Source: Rhynchopus sp. YZ270_cl-10 (lineage: Eukaryota > Euglenozoa > Diplonemea > Diplonemida > Diplonemidae). Taken from it: a stretch of DNA of 64,000 bases. The translations under genes and the position numbers were made by a program. Positions 10,293 to 21,424 of the stretch are shown here, piece by piece (within the stretch, counting starts at the first letter, position 1; each line of letters begins with the position of its first letter). The stretch lies in assembly GCA_964035575.1 (NCBI GenBank), contig OZ037917.1, positions 62,001-126,000 on the forward strand, written 5' to 3'. The notes below the pieces were generated by a model. That model was not told the DNA's origin, ran no database searches, and worked only from the letters and a program-made list of their open reading frames with translations.

Positions 10293-11789
10293 AGAGTTTT
10301 TAAACTTCCCTGAGGGAATGCGAGACGCAAAATTTACCACCAGACCCTGTCTTCGTGCACCTTCGGTGCAACGCTGCAGACAGGCCAAACTGCGTTGGAC
10401 TCAGAGGAATGCCTGCTGTGCAGTGTATCAATGAGAACCAAGTCCCAGCAACAAGGGGCGCCTTTTGGCGGGCGTTGTTGAGGGTGTTTGGGGTGCAAAG
10501 TTTTCCACAATTTTGATGCGCGGGTACAGAAGTGTTGTCTTGTTCTTTCATCTTTAGGAATGTAAATGTCAATCGCGTTTAACTACCACTAGGGCTTGTT
10601 CAGTGAACCCACAAGGGGTCGAAGGGGGTTGGTTATCCCATAGCTATCAAAGGTTGTGTCGACCAGGCTAATCCACTATGTTACGCTGTACGTTGTTAAA
10701 TCCGAAGAAATAACACTTTAGCAGCCGCAGGAAGTTTGTTAAAAAGAGTGCCTCACGCTACACAAACCACCACCCGCGATTGACTTAGATGTTATAACAA
10801 AGAGAATTCAGAACAAAACAACACCCTGCCCCATACACACTAAATTGTCATGCTTCAAGAGCATGCCTGGGCCAAAATTACTGTTGACCAAAAAGGCAAC
10901 AAGACCACCCACAAGGAGTGTGAATTGTGCACTGGTTTTCTGGGGGAACGCAATATTTTCTTGTGTCTAGTCCTCCGCAAGCAGAGGACAGACTTTCCGG
11001 AAGGTTTCCAAAGTCGAATTTCTTGCACTAGCTATGCTCCCTTGGTTAATGGCTATAGCAGTGACTGACTAAGTGTACCCACCCCCCTCCACCCAGATCT
11101 TCGTCCGCAAACTCAGAATAGATTGATGCGGGTAGATTTTGAGTTGTTGAATGTCGGACCGCGGTGAAGCTTCTCATCGCAATCGCGGGTGCAGTTCAGA
11201 CTTCACGATCCTGTATAAGTGTAAATGTGGGGTGTGATTAAGTTATGGTATACAAACGTAGTAGTCGGGAAAGGTGAGGTTAATAAAAAAGGCTATTTAT
11301 TGCCGTGAAATAAGATAGATTTTTTCCACGCTACAGGTCGAGAGAGTGACCTGCTGCACAAATGGTTCGAGTGAAGCGAGGTGAATTATGTGAAGCAGGT
11401 AACGAGCGCCTGTGGAACCAAATAGAAACGTAACACTCATCACACGATAAAACCCATGGGAGAGGTTGTGGTGAAACGCACACACCTCGACCTGAGGAGT
11501 GGCTCTGCAGCGCGGTTCGTCCCCAGAACCGCAAGTGTGTTCAAAATGCTTTGTTTCTATTTCCTCCTTCATGTCATGAGGTGACACAAAATGATTGGTG
11601 CGTAAAAAAATAGCTATTTAATAGTGTGAACATTACGCGTTTATTTCGAGTTGAAAACACGAACAAGTTGAAATATGCGGCATTTTTTTGTTCAATCTTC
11701 ACTAGTAACTGAAAGTTAAACATAATTACATACCTTGTCTTCCCCGTAACCTGCGCCTTCGCTGCTTTTAAGGTGCTTTCTCTGGGTGC

Positions 11790-12003
11790 CCAGTACCCAG
11801 TACCCAGTACCCAGTACCCAGTACCCAGTACCCAGTACCCAGTACCCAGTACCCAGTACCCAGTACCCAGTACCCAGTACCCAGTACCCAGTACCCAGTA
11901 CCCAGTACCCAGTACCCAGTACCCAGTACCCAGTACCCAGTACCCAGTACCCAGTACCCAGTACCCAGTACCCAGTACCCAGTACCCAGTACCCAGTACC
12001 CAG
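11790..12003. repeat. (TACCCAG)n heptamer microsatellite in L
   Basis: About 30 uninterrupted 7-bp units. The same heptamer occurs inverted in R (14934-15091, with a few TACGGGG variants) and in the 54.2 kb element (57207-57388). The open frames across it are repeat artefacts. Confidence 0.95.
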
Positions 12004-12119
12004 TCACAGGTACACAGGTACACAGGTAAAACCCGTTAAAATTGTGTGTGAAAGTTAAAAATAGCTATATTTGCATTTCATTGAGGACACATAGGCCCAC
12101 CAAGGGCAATTTTGTGATG

Positions 12120-12883
12120 CAGGGCGTTCGCCCCGGGGCGAAAAATATTTTTTTTTCGTTAAAAAAATCTTTTCCTGAAAAAATGACATTTTATTTCGCC
12201 CCAGGGCTTCGCCCCACCGGGGCGAAACCCTGTATAAATAAATAAATAAAAAAAAAAAAAGGGGAAAAAAAAAAAAAAAAAAGAGAGAGAGATTTCTCCC
12301 CACCACCCTGTAGACCCCCCCGGAGGGGGGGTCGCAGAGGGGTGTCCACTGTACTCAAAATCATCCGCAAACCCGCCTGCCGTGAGAGGAAGTTTCCCCA
12401 GCACTCCCGCTCCTCAATCCTGCAGTCTGCTGAAGGTGCCCCGTACCCCCTGTTATAGAAGGTGTCACTGCTCGTGTCAACTCTATCTTCAACGGCAGAG
12501 AGACGTTTTAGTTTATTGAAAATAATCAAACTAAGGATGAAGTCTCATATGACAGATGCCTCTCTCTTGTGCATCTGTTTGATTAAACAGCACAAAGAGA
12601 CCCTCAGTGAGGGGGGGATTGATGAAATTCTCCATCGTTTTGCTGGTTTTAGTATCAGGAAAGTTCAGCTGTAATAGCACTTGTGCTGGGGAAGGGATCA
12701 CGCGCAAATCGCAATTTTTTTTGACCACTCAGTACCAGGGATTCACCCCCCACGAACTAGCTTCTCTCCGGCGGGAAAATTTTTTTTTGACCTATTTTAA
12801 GCACTAGTAAAAAAGCAAAAATTTCGGATTTTTTGGCATTTCGCCACGATCAGGAAAAAACGATGGCGATAGCGAACGCCCTG
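12120..12883. mobile_element. hAT-type MITE, copy 1 (764 bp), inserted in element L
   Basis: Terminal inverted repeats CAGGGCGTTCGC and GCGAACGCCCTG. It is flanked by the 8-bp direct repeat TTGTGATG at 12112-12119 and 12884-12891. Eight-base target duplications and CAG termini are typical of hAT elements. The matching position in R (around 14190) has one copy of the target and no element, so L was invaded after L and R became separate. Internal sequence is A/G-rich and non-coding; a 733-bp relative lies at 25913-26645. Confidence 0.9.
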
Positions 12884-13225
12884 TTGTGATGTCAAAAAAA
12901 ATTTTTTTTCGGCCCAAAAATTGACTTGTTTTCGGTAAAACCCACTAAAAATTGTGGTACTCTAAACTGCGTTTTAGACCCCCACAGATGCTCAAAAGTG
13001 CCAAATTTTGCTTTTAATGGCCTCAAATCGTCGAAATTAGCCCTAAACGGGGGCAAAAAAAATTTTTCGAGAGTCCCTTTCCCTGGGAGGCTCCGTAATT
13101 ACGTACCCTAGGGTCCGTAATTACGGACCCTAGGGTACGTAATGACACTCCGTAAAGAGGGAGTGTCCTAACATGCCGTTTTACGGACCCTCGGGGTGTG
13201 CGGACCCCGCCGTGCACCTGTACCT

Positions 13226-13798
13226 GTGTACAGCTTATTTGTTGTGAAAGACATCTTCCACCATGCATTGAGGAGGGTAAGACAGTGGTCGCAGTTTGTA
13301 CTTGATAGCATTACAACATTTAACTTCTCCACGGGGGTCTTGGGCCGTTCACTCGGTTATACCTTGACCAGCGGAAGAGGCCTTTTTGGTCTCTAGAATA
13401 TCCGGTATTCCCGAACGGAGGCGCACTTTGTGTGTTACTACGACCTGGCAATTTCCAGCAGTAGGTTAAGTAATCTTTCTTGTAAATTGTTGGATCATTA
13501 TCTCCTCAGTGCATGGTGGAAGACGTCTTTGACAACTAACCGAGCTCACGACTTTTTTCGGTATGTAACTTGGGATAGGCCCACATGATCATGGTCTATC
13601 ATGTGGTACCTGTGTACCACTCGGTTTGCTCCCAGGGCTTTTCGACCAGCAGTCACACATCCAAACAGTGATTTCCCACCTTAGACCACGTAATTACGTA
13701 CCCTAGGGTCCGTAATTACGGACCCGGGTCCGCACTTGAGGGTCCGTAAAGAGGGTCCGTAAAATTTACGGACCCTCGGGTGTGTGGACCCCGCCGTG
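13226..13798 (+). mobile_element. Partial third copy: one end of the L/R family in the spacer
   Basis: Closely matches the right-hand 600 bp of R (16595-17211), including the 300-bp unit and the GGTCCGTAATTACGGACC palindromes, and ends with GGACCCCGCCGTG at 13798. The left end of the element is missing. It lies between L and R and prevents them from being a simple perfect palindrome. Confidence 0.7.
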
Positions 13799-13819
13799 TG
13801 TGAAGGTTTTGCCCCCACC

Positions 13820-13821
13820 TA

Positions 13822-13857
<36 letters not shown>
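13820..13857. repeat. G homopolymer, about 37 bases
   Basis: A pure G run between the solo terminus and element R. Tract length is likely to vary and to be poorly sequenced. Confidence 0.9.
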
Positions 13858-13859
<2 letters not shown>

Positions 13860-13862
13860 CCA

Positions 13863-16800
13863 CACGGCGGGGTCCGCACACCCCGAGGGTCCGTAAAACG
13901 GCATGTTAGGACACTCCCTCTTTACGGAGTGTCATTACGTACCCTAGGGTCCGTAATTACGGACCCTAGGGTACGTAATTACGGAGCCTCCCAGGGAAAG
14001 GGACTCTCGAAAAATTTTTTTTGCCCCCGTTTAGGGCTAATTTCGACGATTTGAGGCCATTAAAAGCAAAATTTGGCACTTTTGAGCATCTGTGGGGGTC
14101 TAAAACGCAGTTTAGAGTACCACAATTTTTAGTGGGTTTTACCGAAAACAAGTCAATTTTTGGGCCGAAAAAAAATTTTTTTTGACATCACAAAATTGCC
14201 CTTGGTGGGCCTATGTGTCCTCAATGCTGGGCGAAAAATGCAAATATAGCTATTTTTAACTTTCACACACAATTTTAACGGGTTTTACCTGTGTACCTGT
14301 GTATCTGTGTACCTGTGTACAGGATATTTGTTGTGAAAGACATCTTCCACCATGTATTGAGGAGGGTAAGACAGTGGTCGCAGTTTGTACTTGATAGCAT
14401 TACAACATTTAACTTCTCCACGGGGGTCTTGGGCCGTTCACTCGGTTATACCTTGACCAGCGGAAGATATTCTTGAGGCCTTTTTGGTCTCTAGAATATC
14501 CGGTATTCCCGAACGGAGGCGCACTTTGTGTGTTACTACGACCTGGCAATTTCCAGCAGTAGGTTAAGTAATCTTTCTTGTAAATTGTTGGATCATTATC
14601 TCCTCAGTGCATGAATGCCCCACGTGACTGGACACTTTTGTGTTTGTCATGTGGAGCTGTGGTTGCTTTTTCACGACTTTTTTCCTTGTACACCAGTGTA
14701 CCGTGTACCGGGGTACCTGGGCCGAAAATACACCAGTACCCAGGTGCCTGGGTGCCCAGACACACCACTGTACCCAGAATCCAGTCTCCCACCCAGAAAA
14801 CCTACTCATACACCAGAAAAGTGAAAATAGTTACTCGATCAGAAAAGTCGGCTACTCGACCAGAAAAGTAGCTGGGAAAAGTTCAGAAAAAGCCAGAAAA
14901 TTTCAACAAAACGCATTTTTAGGTTCTCGAAGACACTGGGTACTGGGTACTGGGTACTGGGTACTGGGTACTGGGTACTGGGTACTGGGTACTGGGTACT
15001 GGGTACTGGGTACTGGGTACTGGGTACTGGGTACTGGGTACGGGGTACGGGGTACTGGGTACGGGGTACGGGGTACTGGGTACTGGGTACTGGGCACCCA
15101 GAGAAAGCACCTTAAAAGCAGCGAAGGCGCAGGTTACGGGGAAGACAAGGTATGTAATTATGTTTAACTTTCAGTTACTAGTGAAGATTGAACAAAAAAA
15201 TGCCGCATATTTCAACTTGTTCGTGTTTTCAACTCGAAATAAACGCGTAATGTTCACACTATTAAATAGCTATTTTTTTACGCACCAATCATTTTGTGTC
15301 ACCTCATGACATGAAGGAGGAAATAGAAAAAAAGCATTTTGAACACATGCGGTTCTGGGGACGAACCGCGCTGCAGAGCCACTCCTCAGGTCGAGGTGTG
15401 TGCGTTTCGCCACAACCTCTCCCATGGGTTTTATCGTGTGATGAGTGTTACGTTTCTATTTGGTTCCACAGGCGCTCGTTACCTGCTTCACATAATTCAC
15501 CTCGCTTCACTCGAACCATTTGTGCAGCAGGTCACTCTCTCGACCTGTAGCGTGGAAAAAATCTATCTTATTTCACGGCAATAAATAGCCTTTTTTATTA
15601 ACCTCACCTTTCCCGACTACTACGTTTGTATACCATAACTTAATCACACCCCACATTTACACTTATACAGGATCGTGAAGTCTGAACTGCACCCGCGATT
15701 GCGATGAGAAGCTTCACCGCGGTCCGACATTCAACAACTCAAAATCTACCCGCATCAATCTATTCTGAGTTTGCGGACGAAGATCTGGGTGGAGGGGGGT
15801 GGGTACACTTAGTCAGTCACTGCTATAGCCATTAACCAAGGGAGCATAGCTAGTGCAAGAAATTCGACTTTGGAAACCTTCCGGAAAGTCTGTCCTCTGC
15901 TTGCGGAGGACTAGACACAAGAAAATATTGCGTTCCCCCAGAAAACCAGTGCACAATTCACACTCCTTGTGGGTGGTCTTGTTGCCTTTTTGGTCAACAG
16001 TAATTTTGGCCCAGGCATGCTCTTGAAGCATGACAATTTAGTGTGTATGGGGCAGGGTGTTGTTTTGTTCTGAATTCTCTTTGTTATAACATCTAAGTCA
16101 ATCGCGGGTGGTGGTTTGTGTAGCGTGAGGCACTCTTTTTAACAAACTTCCTGCGGCTGCTAAAGTGTTATTTCTTCGGATTTAACAACGTACAGCGTAA
16201 CATAGTGGATTAGCCTGGTCGACACAACCTTTGATAGCTATGGGATAACCAACCCCCTTCGACCCCTTGTGGGTTCACTGAACAAGCCCTAGTGGTAGTT
16301 AAACGCGATTGACATTTACATTCCTAAAGATGAAAGAACAAGACAACACTTCTGTACCCGCGCATCAAAATTGTGGAAAACTTTGCACCCCAAACACCCT
16401 CAACAACGCCCGCCAAAAGGCGCCCCTTGTTGCTGGGACTTGGTTCTCATTGATACACTGCACAGCAGGCATTCCTCTGAGTCCAACGCAGTTTGGCCTG
16501 TCTGCAGCGTTGCACCGAAGGTGCACGAAGACAGGGTCTGGTGGTAAATTTTGCGTCTCGCATTCCCTCAGGGAAGTTTAAAAACTCTTGAGCTCGGTTT
16601 GTTGTCAAAGAAATATTCCACCATGTATTGAGGAGGGTAAGACAGTGTTCGCAGTTTCTACTTGATAGCATTACAACATTTAACTTCTCCACGGGGGTCT
16701 TGGGCCGTTCACTCGGTTATACCTTGACTACCGGAAGATATTCTTGAGGCCTTTTTGGTCTCTAGAATATCCGGTCTTCCCGAACGGAGGCACACTTTGT

Positions 16801-17211
16801 GTGTTACTACGACCTGGCAATTTCCAGCAGTAGGTTAAGTAATCTTTCTTGTAAATTGTTGGATCATTATCTCCTCAGTGCATGGTGGAAGACGTCTTTG
16901 ACAACTAACCGAGCTCACGACTTTTTTCGGTATGTAACTTGGGATAGGCCCACATGATCATGGTCTATCATGTGATACCTGTGTACCACTCGGTTTGCTC
17001 CCAGGGCTTTTCGACCAGCAGTCACACATCCAAACAGTGATTTCCCACCTTAGACCACGTAATTACGTACCCTAGGGTCCGTAATTACGGACCCTAGGGT
17101 ACGTAATTACGGACCCTAGGGTCCGTAATTACGGACCCGGGTCCGCACTTGAGGGTCCGTAAAGAGGGTCCGTAAAATTTACGGACCCTCGGGTGTGTGG
17201 ACCCCGCCGTG
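13863..17211 (+). mobile_element. Element R: CACGGCGGGG-terminus transposon-like element
   Basis: Mirror partner of L, 3349 bp, beginning CACGGCGGGGTCC and ending with its complement. It is flanked by CA on both sides (13861-13862 and 17212-17213), a possible 2-bp target duplication. Subterminal palindromes are of the TCCGTAATTACGGA and TACGTAATTACGTA types. Block 13985-14160 (from CCTCCCAGGGAAAGGGACTC) is shared with L and with the 54.2 kb element. R has an extra segment of about 600 bp at 14325-14934 absent from L, and lacks the hAT MITE found in L. Long frames such as the one near 16309-16581 show no known domain. Confidence 0.65.
14934..15091. repeat. (TACTGGG)n heptamer microsatellite in R
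   Basis: Inverted counterpart of the tract in L, shorter, with some TACGGGG units toward its right end. Confidence 0.95.
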
Positions 17212-17213
17212 CA

Positions 17214-17505
17214 CCACCCCTAATCCGTGTTGGCCTGCCTACCCCCCAGTTAGGCTGAGGCCTGAGGGGGGGAAAGAATATATGGTCGTTCTATGAGAAC
17301 CTTTGTATCAGATTTGCGTTTTGAATGTCTGTGTTGAAATTTAGAACCAACACAACATAACACAACATTATCACCTTTTTGTTTTGTACGTAACCTACCC
17401 AAAAGGAGGCTGAGGCCCCCTCAAAAGAAAAAATATACTCCCCGTTTTGTTACGGAGTAACCCCCTTCCTTCCCCCCAAAGGTATATGAAAAAAAAAAAA
17501 ACCAG
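17214..17505. other. Spacer between element R and PHF5A
   Basis: Contains two short pieces that read AGGCTGAGGCC and a T/C-rich end; it is the 3' flank of PHF5A. No feature recognised. Confidence 0.4.
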
Positions 17506-18124
17506 CTATCGTGGAGCAAAATCGTAATTTTTGCGTTCGTAATGAAGTCCTTTCCGTGCGGACCCAAGATTTATGATTTTCGGGCAGCCGTCTCTCTGTT
17601 TTGGGTGTTTTTTTTGGAAATAAAAGTGTTGAACAAGGGAAACGTCAGGACATACGTCTTTTTCAAGCATGACGCACTCCTTGCAGTAGTAAGCGTCAGA
17701 CACCCCTGGGCTGTTGCAGATGACGCAGCGGCCTTGATTGCTGCCGTAGTTGCATTCGTCACAGATGCGCACCAGCGTGCAGGGGTGCACGTATGAGTCG
17801 CAGATCACACACTTTCCGTCACACTTTTCGCACAACCGGCCAAACGCTGAAAATAGGATTAAAGTGGTTCAAAAATGGGTTGATTCAATGAGAGAAAACA
17901 ATGCTTGACTTTGCTTTAAAAAAAAAGGTTGGCTTGAAATACAATATCCGTGAACACTGTGCCTTGGTGGTACAATGACCGGCTGCACCGGGGGCGGACC
18001 TCAACCATGTAGTCAACCTACATCCATTTCGTGGTATACATCTGGAAGAAAAAAAACGTTTCGTCCACATACCAATGCCGTCCTGCTTTCTGCACAGTAG
18101 CAAGTCGACTTGATGTCTTGCCAT
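17506..18124 (-). CDS. PHF5A: PHF5A / Rds3, SF3b complex zinc-finger subunit
   Basis: Three exons: 18073-18124, 17656-17846 and 17506-17595, together 110 residues, exactly the length of human PHF5A. The protein starts [20 protein letters not shown] and continues [17 protein letters not shown], with the set of C-x2-C zinc knuckles intact (CEKC, CVIC, CDEC, CVIC, CKEC) and the RDGCPKI tail. It is a core part of the SF3b complex of U2 snRNP, where it helps shape the pocket that holds the branch-point adenosine. Intron 2 is 60 bp with no stop, so an unspliced reading appears as one frame with a 20-residue insert. Intron 1 (226 bp) carries an S6 repeat copy. Donors are GTATGT in both. Confidence 0.96.
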
Positions 18125-18210
18125 TGTTTCAGTGTGTTTTCTGTGGGTTGTTTTGGTTGTGGTGGAAAGTGATCAGGGAAGGAAAAGAAAAGACCATTTT
18201 TTTTTTTTTT

Positions 18211-18263
18211 GTGAAAAACTTTGTTGTATTAGTGCAGACACCTAAGGATGAGCTTCACTAACA
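18211..18263 (+). repeat. S4 dispersed repeat
   Basis: Consensus seen: TTGTATTAGTGYAGNCACC, a variable middle, then CACTA. TTAGTG and CACTAA pair as a hairpin stem. Other plus-strand copies: 27240-27290, 38582-38633 and 38706-38752 (3' part weak). Related longer copies: 27608-27660 (plus) and 42010-42061 (minus). Confidence 0.6.
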
Positions 18264-18849
18264 TTTTGTTGTACTTTTGTTTTTTTTTGTGTCTTTTTTT
18301 ATGTCAAAAAAATGAACATTCAAAAGTAGTTTTTGCAAACCAGTTTTATGCAAAACATCATTTGTTAATTTTTTTTTTTTTGCGTAAAAGGGGGAGAGTG
18401 GGTGAAAAGGGGGAGGGCACTGTATGTTATGTGTGTTTAACGCAGTTGTGGGTAATCCCTAAGCTCCCTAAGCGAGCGGAACATTGCACAGATGTAATGT
18501 GTATTCTGGCCCAACACCGCAAAAAAGAAAAGGCGCAAATTCAAAATTAAAAACAAAACAAAATCTCAAAAAAAAAACACCCCAAAAAGGGAGATCCTTT
18601 TGAAGAACAGCAAAACGCAGGCATAAAAGCAAAAAGGGAGCATGTTTTGCACTTAACTGAAAAACCAAAGAAAAATGTGTAAATGCAGGAAAGAAACAAC
18701 TTTTGGGCAACTACAGTACAAAAAAACTTGGCGTTCAAATAAGTTTGGCGAATTTGGGGATTTTGGGGGGGTAATTTGGCACCCTTTTTTGGACGCCAAA
18801 CGTATTTGAGTACTGCATGGTAAAATACTTTTATGTTGAAAAAAGAAAA

Positions 18850-18890
18850 GTTGCCTTGAAATACAAAGCCCTCACGTGACAGTGTACCTA
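18850..18890 (+). repeat. S6 dispersed repeat
   Basis: Reads GCCTTGAAATACAAAGCCCT followed by CACGTGACAGTGTACC. A second full copy is at 58183-58227; partial copies at 17927-17963 (in PHF5A intron 1), 41487-41503 and 45402-45418. Confidence 0.6.
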
Positions 18891-19393
18891 AAGAAAAAGG
18901 TGAAGTGTGAAATAAGTGCAAACGCTTCTGCGGACGCAGGCACAAAAAAGTTAGTGAAAAAAAACGAAAGAAAAAAATATAACAGGAACTAACGTAAAGG
19001 AGGCTTGAACAAGAAGAGAAGGAGACGTTTTCTTTTTTTTCACACAGCAACAAAAAAAACTGAAAATTTGAGTTTAAAAAGATCTGATATGGTACCCCTA
19101 ATCTGCCTTGTAAAAGGCAGATCGTGTCTGGGGTGTTGATAAAAAAACAACAGCATTTTCTGATTAATGATTCCCACCCAAAGAACGAACTTTTTTTTAT
19201 TGCTTTCAACACAAATTTCTGTTTTCGCATCAAAACCAAAGAAAACCCTTCCTTTTGGCCTCACCGCATCACATTCCATCAGAAAAATCGGGTCTGTAAA
19301 AAAGGTCACAAATTAGGCAAATAAAAGCGCAACAAAAAAAAATCTGTGATTATTCCAACCACAATTTGAATTATTTCCTCTCTCAAAAAAAAG

Positions 19394-20794
19394 TTAGATT
19401 TTTTTCTTCCTGAAGGAGCTCATCAGTTCTTCCCTGTATGCGGTTGCAGTTTCGGAGCCTTGGATGGTGGCATCGCTGCTTTGGGAAAGGTGTGAGTCGC
19501 TGGAACGTTTCCAGGGTGCGTCGCCGTCGTCGGCACGTGATCCGGGACGTGATTCGCATCTGTTGCGGAAACGCATGAGCTCGACCTCCTTGAAAGAGCG
19601 TCCTGTAGCAGCCGACTGCTGGATGTCATCCCAGGTCGTGCCACGCCCAAAGCCACCTGCAGTAGAACCCCCTTCGGTGTGCTTCGCAGCAAGGTCCCGT
19701 CGTGCCTGCGTCCCACCGACCTCATCCTCACACTGCCGCAAGGAGGACATTGTGTTTTCGTTTGTAGCATCGAAGGACAGACTCTTCTTGTATGCCTGCA
19801 CCGCTTTCTCATGCTTCTTCTGTTTGAAGAGCGCGTCACCTACGCGAGACCAGCTTTTGAACCAATCGGGACGCAGCTCGACACATTTCTCCGCGTCTTG
19901 CAGGGCTAGGACAGCGCCGGAGACCATCTGGCTTTGCAGATAGGCGGCACTGCGGTTGCTGAAGAGAACGTGGTCCTTCGGTTTCAGCTCTAGCGCTGCG
20001 GTGTAGAGGCGGATCGCTGGGTTGAAGCAGCGTGCCTGGAAGCACTTGTTCCCTACATCCTTCAGGTCCTGCGCGCTTTGCGGGCTTGCGTTCATGACAC
20101 GATCGATCTCCGCCTGCAGCTCTGCGTCTACGGGAAGCTCTGCACGCCTTCCTGCCTTCGCTTTATTCGACGAACTTCCTACACTACTCGCAGACGAATA
20201 CGCGCCACTCGCATACGAACTCCCCTCCGCGTACTGTGAAGAATGCATCGTCCCCTGCGACGCCGTGCTTCCCATAGAGTTGAACTGCGTCGGGTTATGA
20301 TGGAAGCTCTCCTCCCCCGGCGGCGACACCACCCTCTGCGACGTCGACGGCGCTACACACGGACTGCGCCGCCCAAACCAGGGCGTCTCCTTCTCCTTCT
20401 CCTTCGCCCCTCCCACAGCGGACAGCGGGATGTATTCTTCTTCACGCGATGCAGCAACGTACCCTGGGCTTGGCGTAGGCGGCAACGGTGCTGGGGAGTG
20501 CTGCACCTTCTTCGCAGTGCTGATGTTGTCCGAAGCGCTGATGCGGTCCCAGAGGCTGGCACCACCACCACCACCACCACCTCCCGTTGCAGCAGAGGAG
20601 GAGGAGGACGACGCAGCGTGCTGAGGTTCACCCAAAGACGCCTTCGAGCTAGAGGCCTGAGGGTATGCCGGAGGTGACGCTGGGTTTGCAAGTCCCTTTG
20701 AAACCCTCGGCGCACCTTCCGGAGGGAGCCCTGCATCGGTAATGTCATCCTCGGTGAGACCAAGCGAGTTGAGGAAGTCTTGTCTGCTGGACAT
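19394..20794 (-). CDS. STI1/Hop-like TPR co-chaperone candidate
   Basis: Intronless, 466 residues from MSSRQDFLNSLGLTEDDI. The first half is Ser/Pro/Gly-rich and probably disordered. Residues about 243-360 form three TPRs: DLKDVGNKCFQARCFNPAI, then LFSNRSAAYLQSQMVSGAV, then WSRVGDALFKQKKHEKAVQA. The Lys, Asn and Arg positions of the carboxylate clamp that binds the EEVD tail of Hsp70/Hsp90 seem present, as in the first TPR domain of STI1. The C-terminus is charged and ends FRKKKI. The open frame extends upstream to 20950, but that part runs into a MITE and a CT-rich leader, so the ATG at 20794, just after TTCTCACA, was preferred. The partner is inferred only from the TPR type. Confidence 0.85.
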   Translation of the reverse strand: MSSRQDFLNSLGLTEDDITDAGLPPEGAPRVSKGLANPASPPAYPQASSSKASLGEPQHAASSSSSSAATGGGGGGGGASLWDRISASDNISTAKKVQHSPAPLPPTPSPGYVAASREEEYIPLSAVGGAKEKEKETPWFGRRSPCVAPSTSQRVVSPPGEESFHHNPTQFNSMGSTASQGTMHSSQYAEGSSYASGAYSSASSVGSSSNKAKAGRRAELPVDAELQAEIDRVMNASPQSAQDLKDVGNKCFQARCFNPAIRLYTAALELKPKDHVLFSNRSAAYLQSQMVSGAVLALQDAEKCVELRPDWFKSWSRVGDALFKQKKHEKAVQAYKKSLSFDATNENTMSSLRQCEDEVGGTQARRDLAAKHTEGGSTAGGFGRGTTWDDIQQSAATGRSFKEVELMRFRNRCESRPGSRADDGDAPWKRSSDSHLSQSSDATIQGSETATAYREELMSSFRKKKI

Positions 20795-20922
20795 TGTGAG
20801 AATGAAAGGGGGGGAAGAAAGATGTGCAGGAGAGAGAGAGAGAGAGGAATTCTGTGAGGGTGTTGTGAGGTGAGGATGTGTGCAGGAGGGAGAGAGAGGA
20901 GAGGGGGGTGGGTATGTGAGTA

Positions 20923-21043
20923 TACGACGGGACCCAGTGACAAGTGACAAGTGTCATTTCACTCGTCATTTGTCACTCAAAAAAGTCACTTGTCATGACA
21001 AGTGATTTTCTTGTCATTTCACTTGTCACTGGGTCCCGTCGTG
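20923..21043. mobile_element. 121-bp MITE upstream of the STI1-like gene
   Basis: Ends read (C/T)ACGACGGGACCCAGTGAC and its complement. TA lies on both sides (20921-20922 and 21044-21045), a likely 2-bp target duplication. Inside are short repeats of GTGACAAGTGACA type in both orientations. The terminus CACGACGGGACC resembles CACGGCGGGG of L, R and the 54.2 kb element. It sits about 130 bp 5' of the start codon at 20794, in the promoter or leader. Confidence 0.75.
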
Positions 21044-21361
21044 TATACGGCGGGTTGCTAATCCGGGGGTGTTTTGTAGCAGAAAGTAAAGAGAGGAAAA
21101 GGGAGGGGGTTTTGGTAAACTTCTTTGGTTTTGAAATTTTCTGTAACAAAAAAAAATCAAGGGGTGTTTTTTGGAACGAAAGGGGAAGGGGTTTGTTTCT
21201 TGGCGGGGGGGTGAATATTTTTTTTTCTGGACAGAAACCAGGAGATTTCCTCAAAGAAAAAAAAAAAGTAATGAAGTGTCACCACGACGTTTTTCCACAG
21301 ATGGGAGGGGGGGAGGTGTAGGGCTTCGTACTGTCGCTTTGCTGTGAAAAAAATAAGGGGG

Positions 21362-21424
21362 GTGAAGTTGATAGTGCAAACGCCGGAACAGGCACCGACA
21401 CTCCGCGGGTTATCGAACCCCGGA
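21362..21424 (+). repeat. S2 dispersed repeat copy
   Basis: Carries GTGAAGTTGATAGTGCAAAC and CTCCGCGGGTTATCGAACCC; the middle hairpin is degenerate. Confidence 0.65.

Larger units (their letters stand above)
9692..13214 (-). mobile_element. Element L: CACGGCGGGG-terminus transposon-like element
   Basis: Starts with CACGGCGGGGTCC at 9692 and ends with its complement at 13214. Inside each end lies an array of palindromes of the form GGTCCGTAATTACGGACC or GGTACGTAATTACG joined by CCCTAGGG. Near the right end (about 12926-13090) is a conserved block that also occurs in element R and in the 54.2 kb element. The body is a near-identical mirror copy of R. No transposase domain could be seen, so it is probably non-autonomous. 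It contains a heptamer microsatellite and a hAT MITE. Flanking bases (TG left, CA right) give no clear target duplication. Terminal CAC and subterminal repeats recall the CACTA/EnSpm superfamily, but this is inference. Confidence 0.65.
18125..19393. other. Intergenic spacer with dispersed repeats
   Basis: A/T-rich, with T and A runs. Holds an S4 repeat (18211-18263) and an S6 repeat (18850-18890). The open frames here are low complexity and rich in Phe and Lys; none looks like a gene. Confidence 0.5.

Noticed and set aside
10300-10572. Possible small gene inside elements L and R (90-codon frame)
   Set aside because: No domain, no initiation context and no homology recognised; kept as transposon interior.
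17596-17655. A 20-residue insert in PHF5A
   Set aside because: It is a 60-bp intron without a stop, with GTATGT and CAG borders; removal restores the conserved EKDRDGCPKI.
20795-20950. Longer N-terminus for the STI1-like protein
   Set aside because: It is read from a CT-rich leader and a transposable element.
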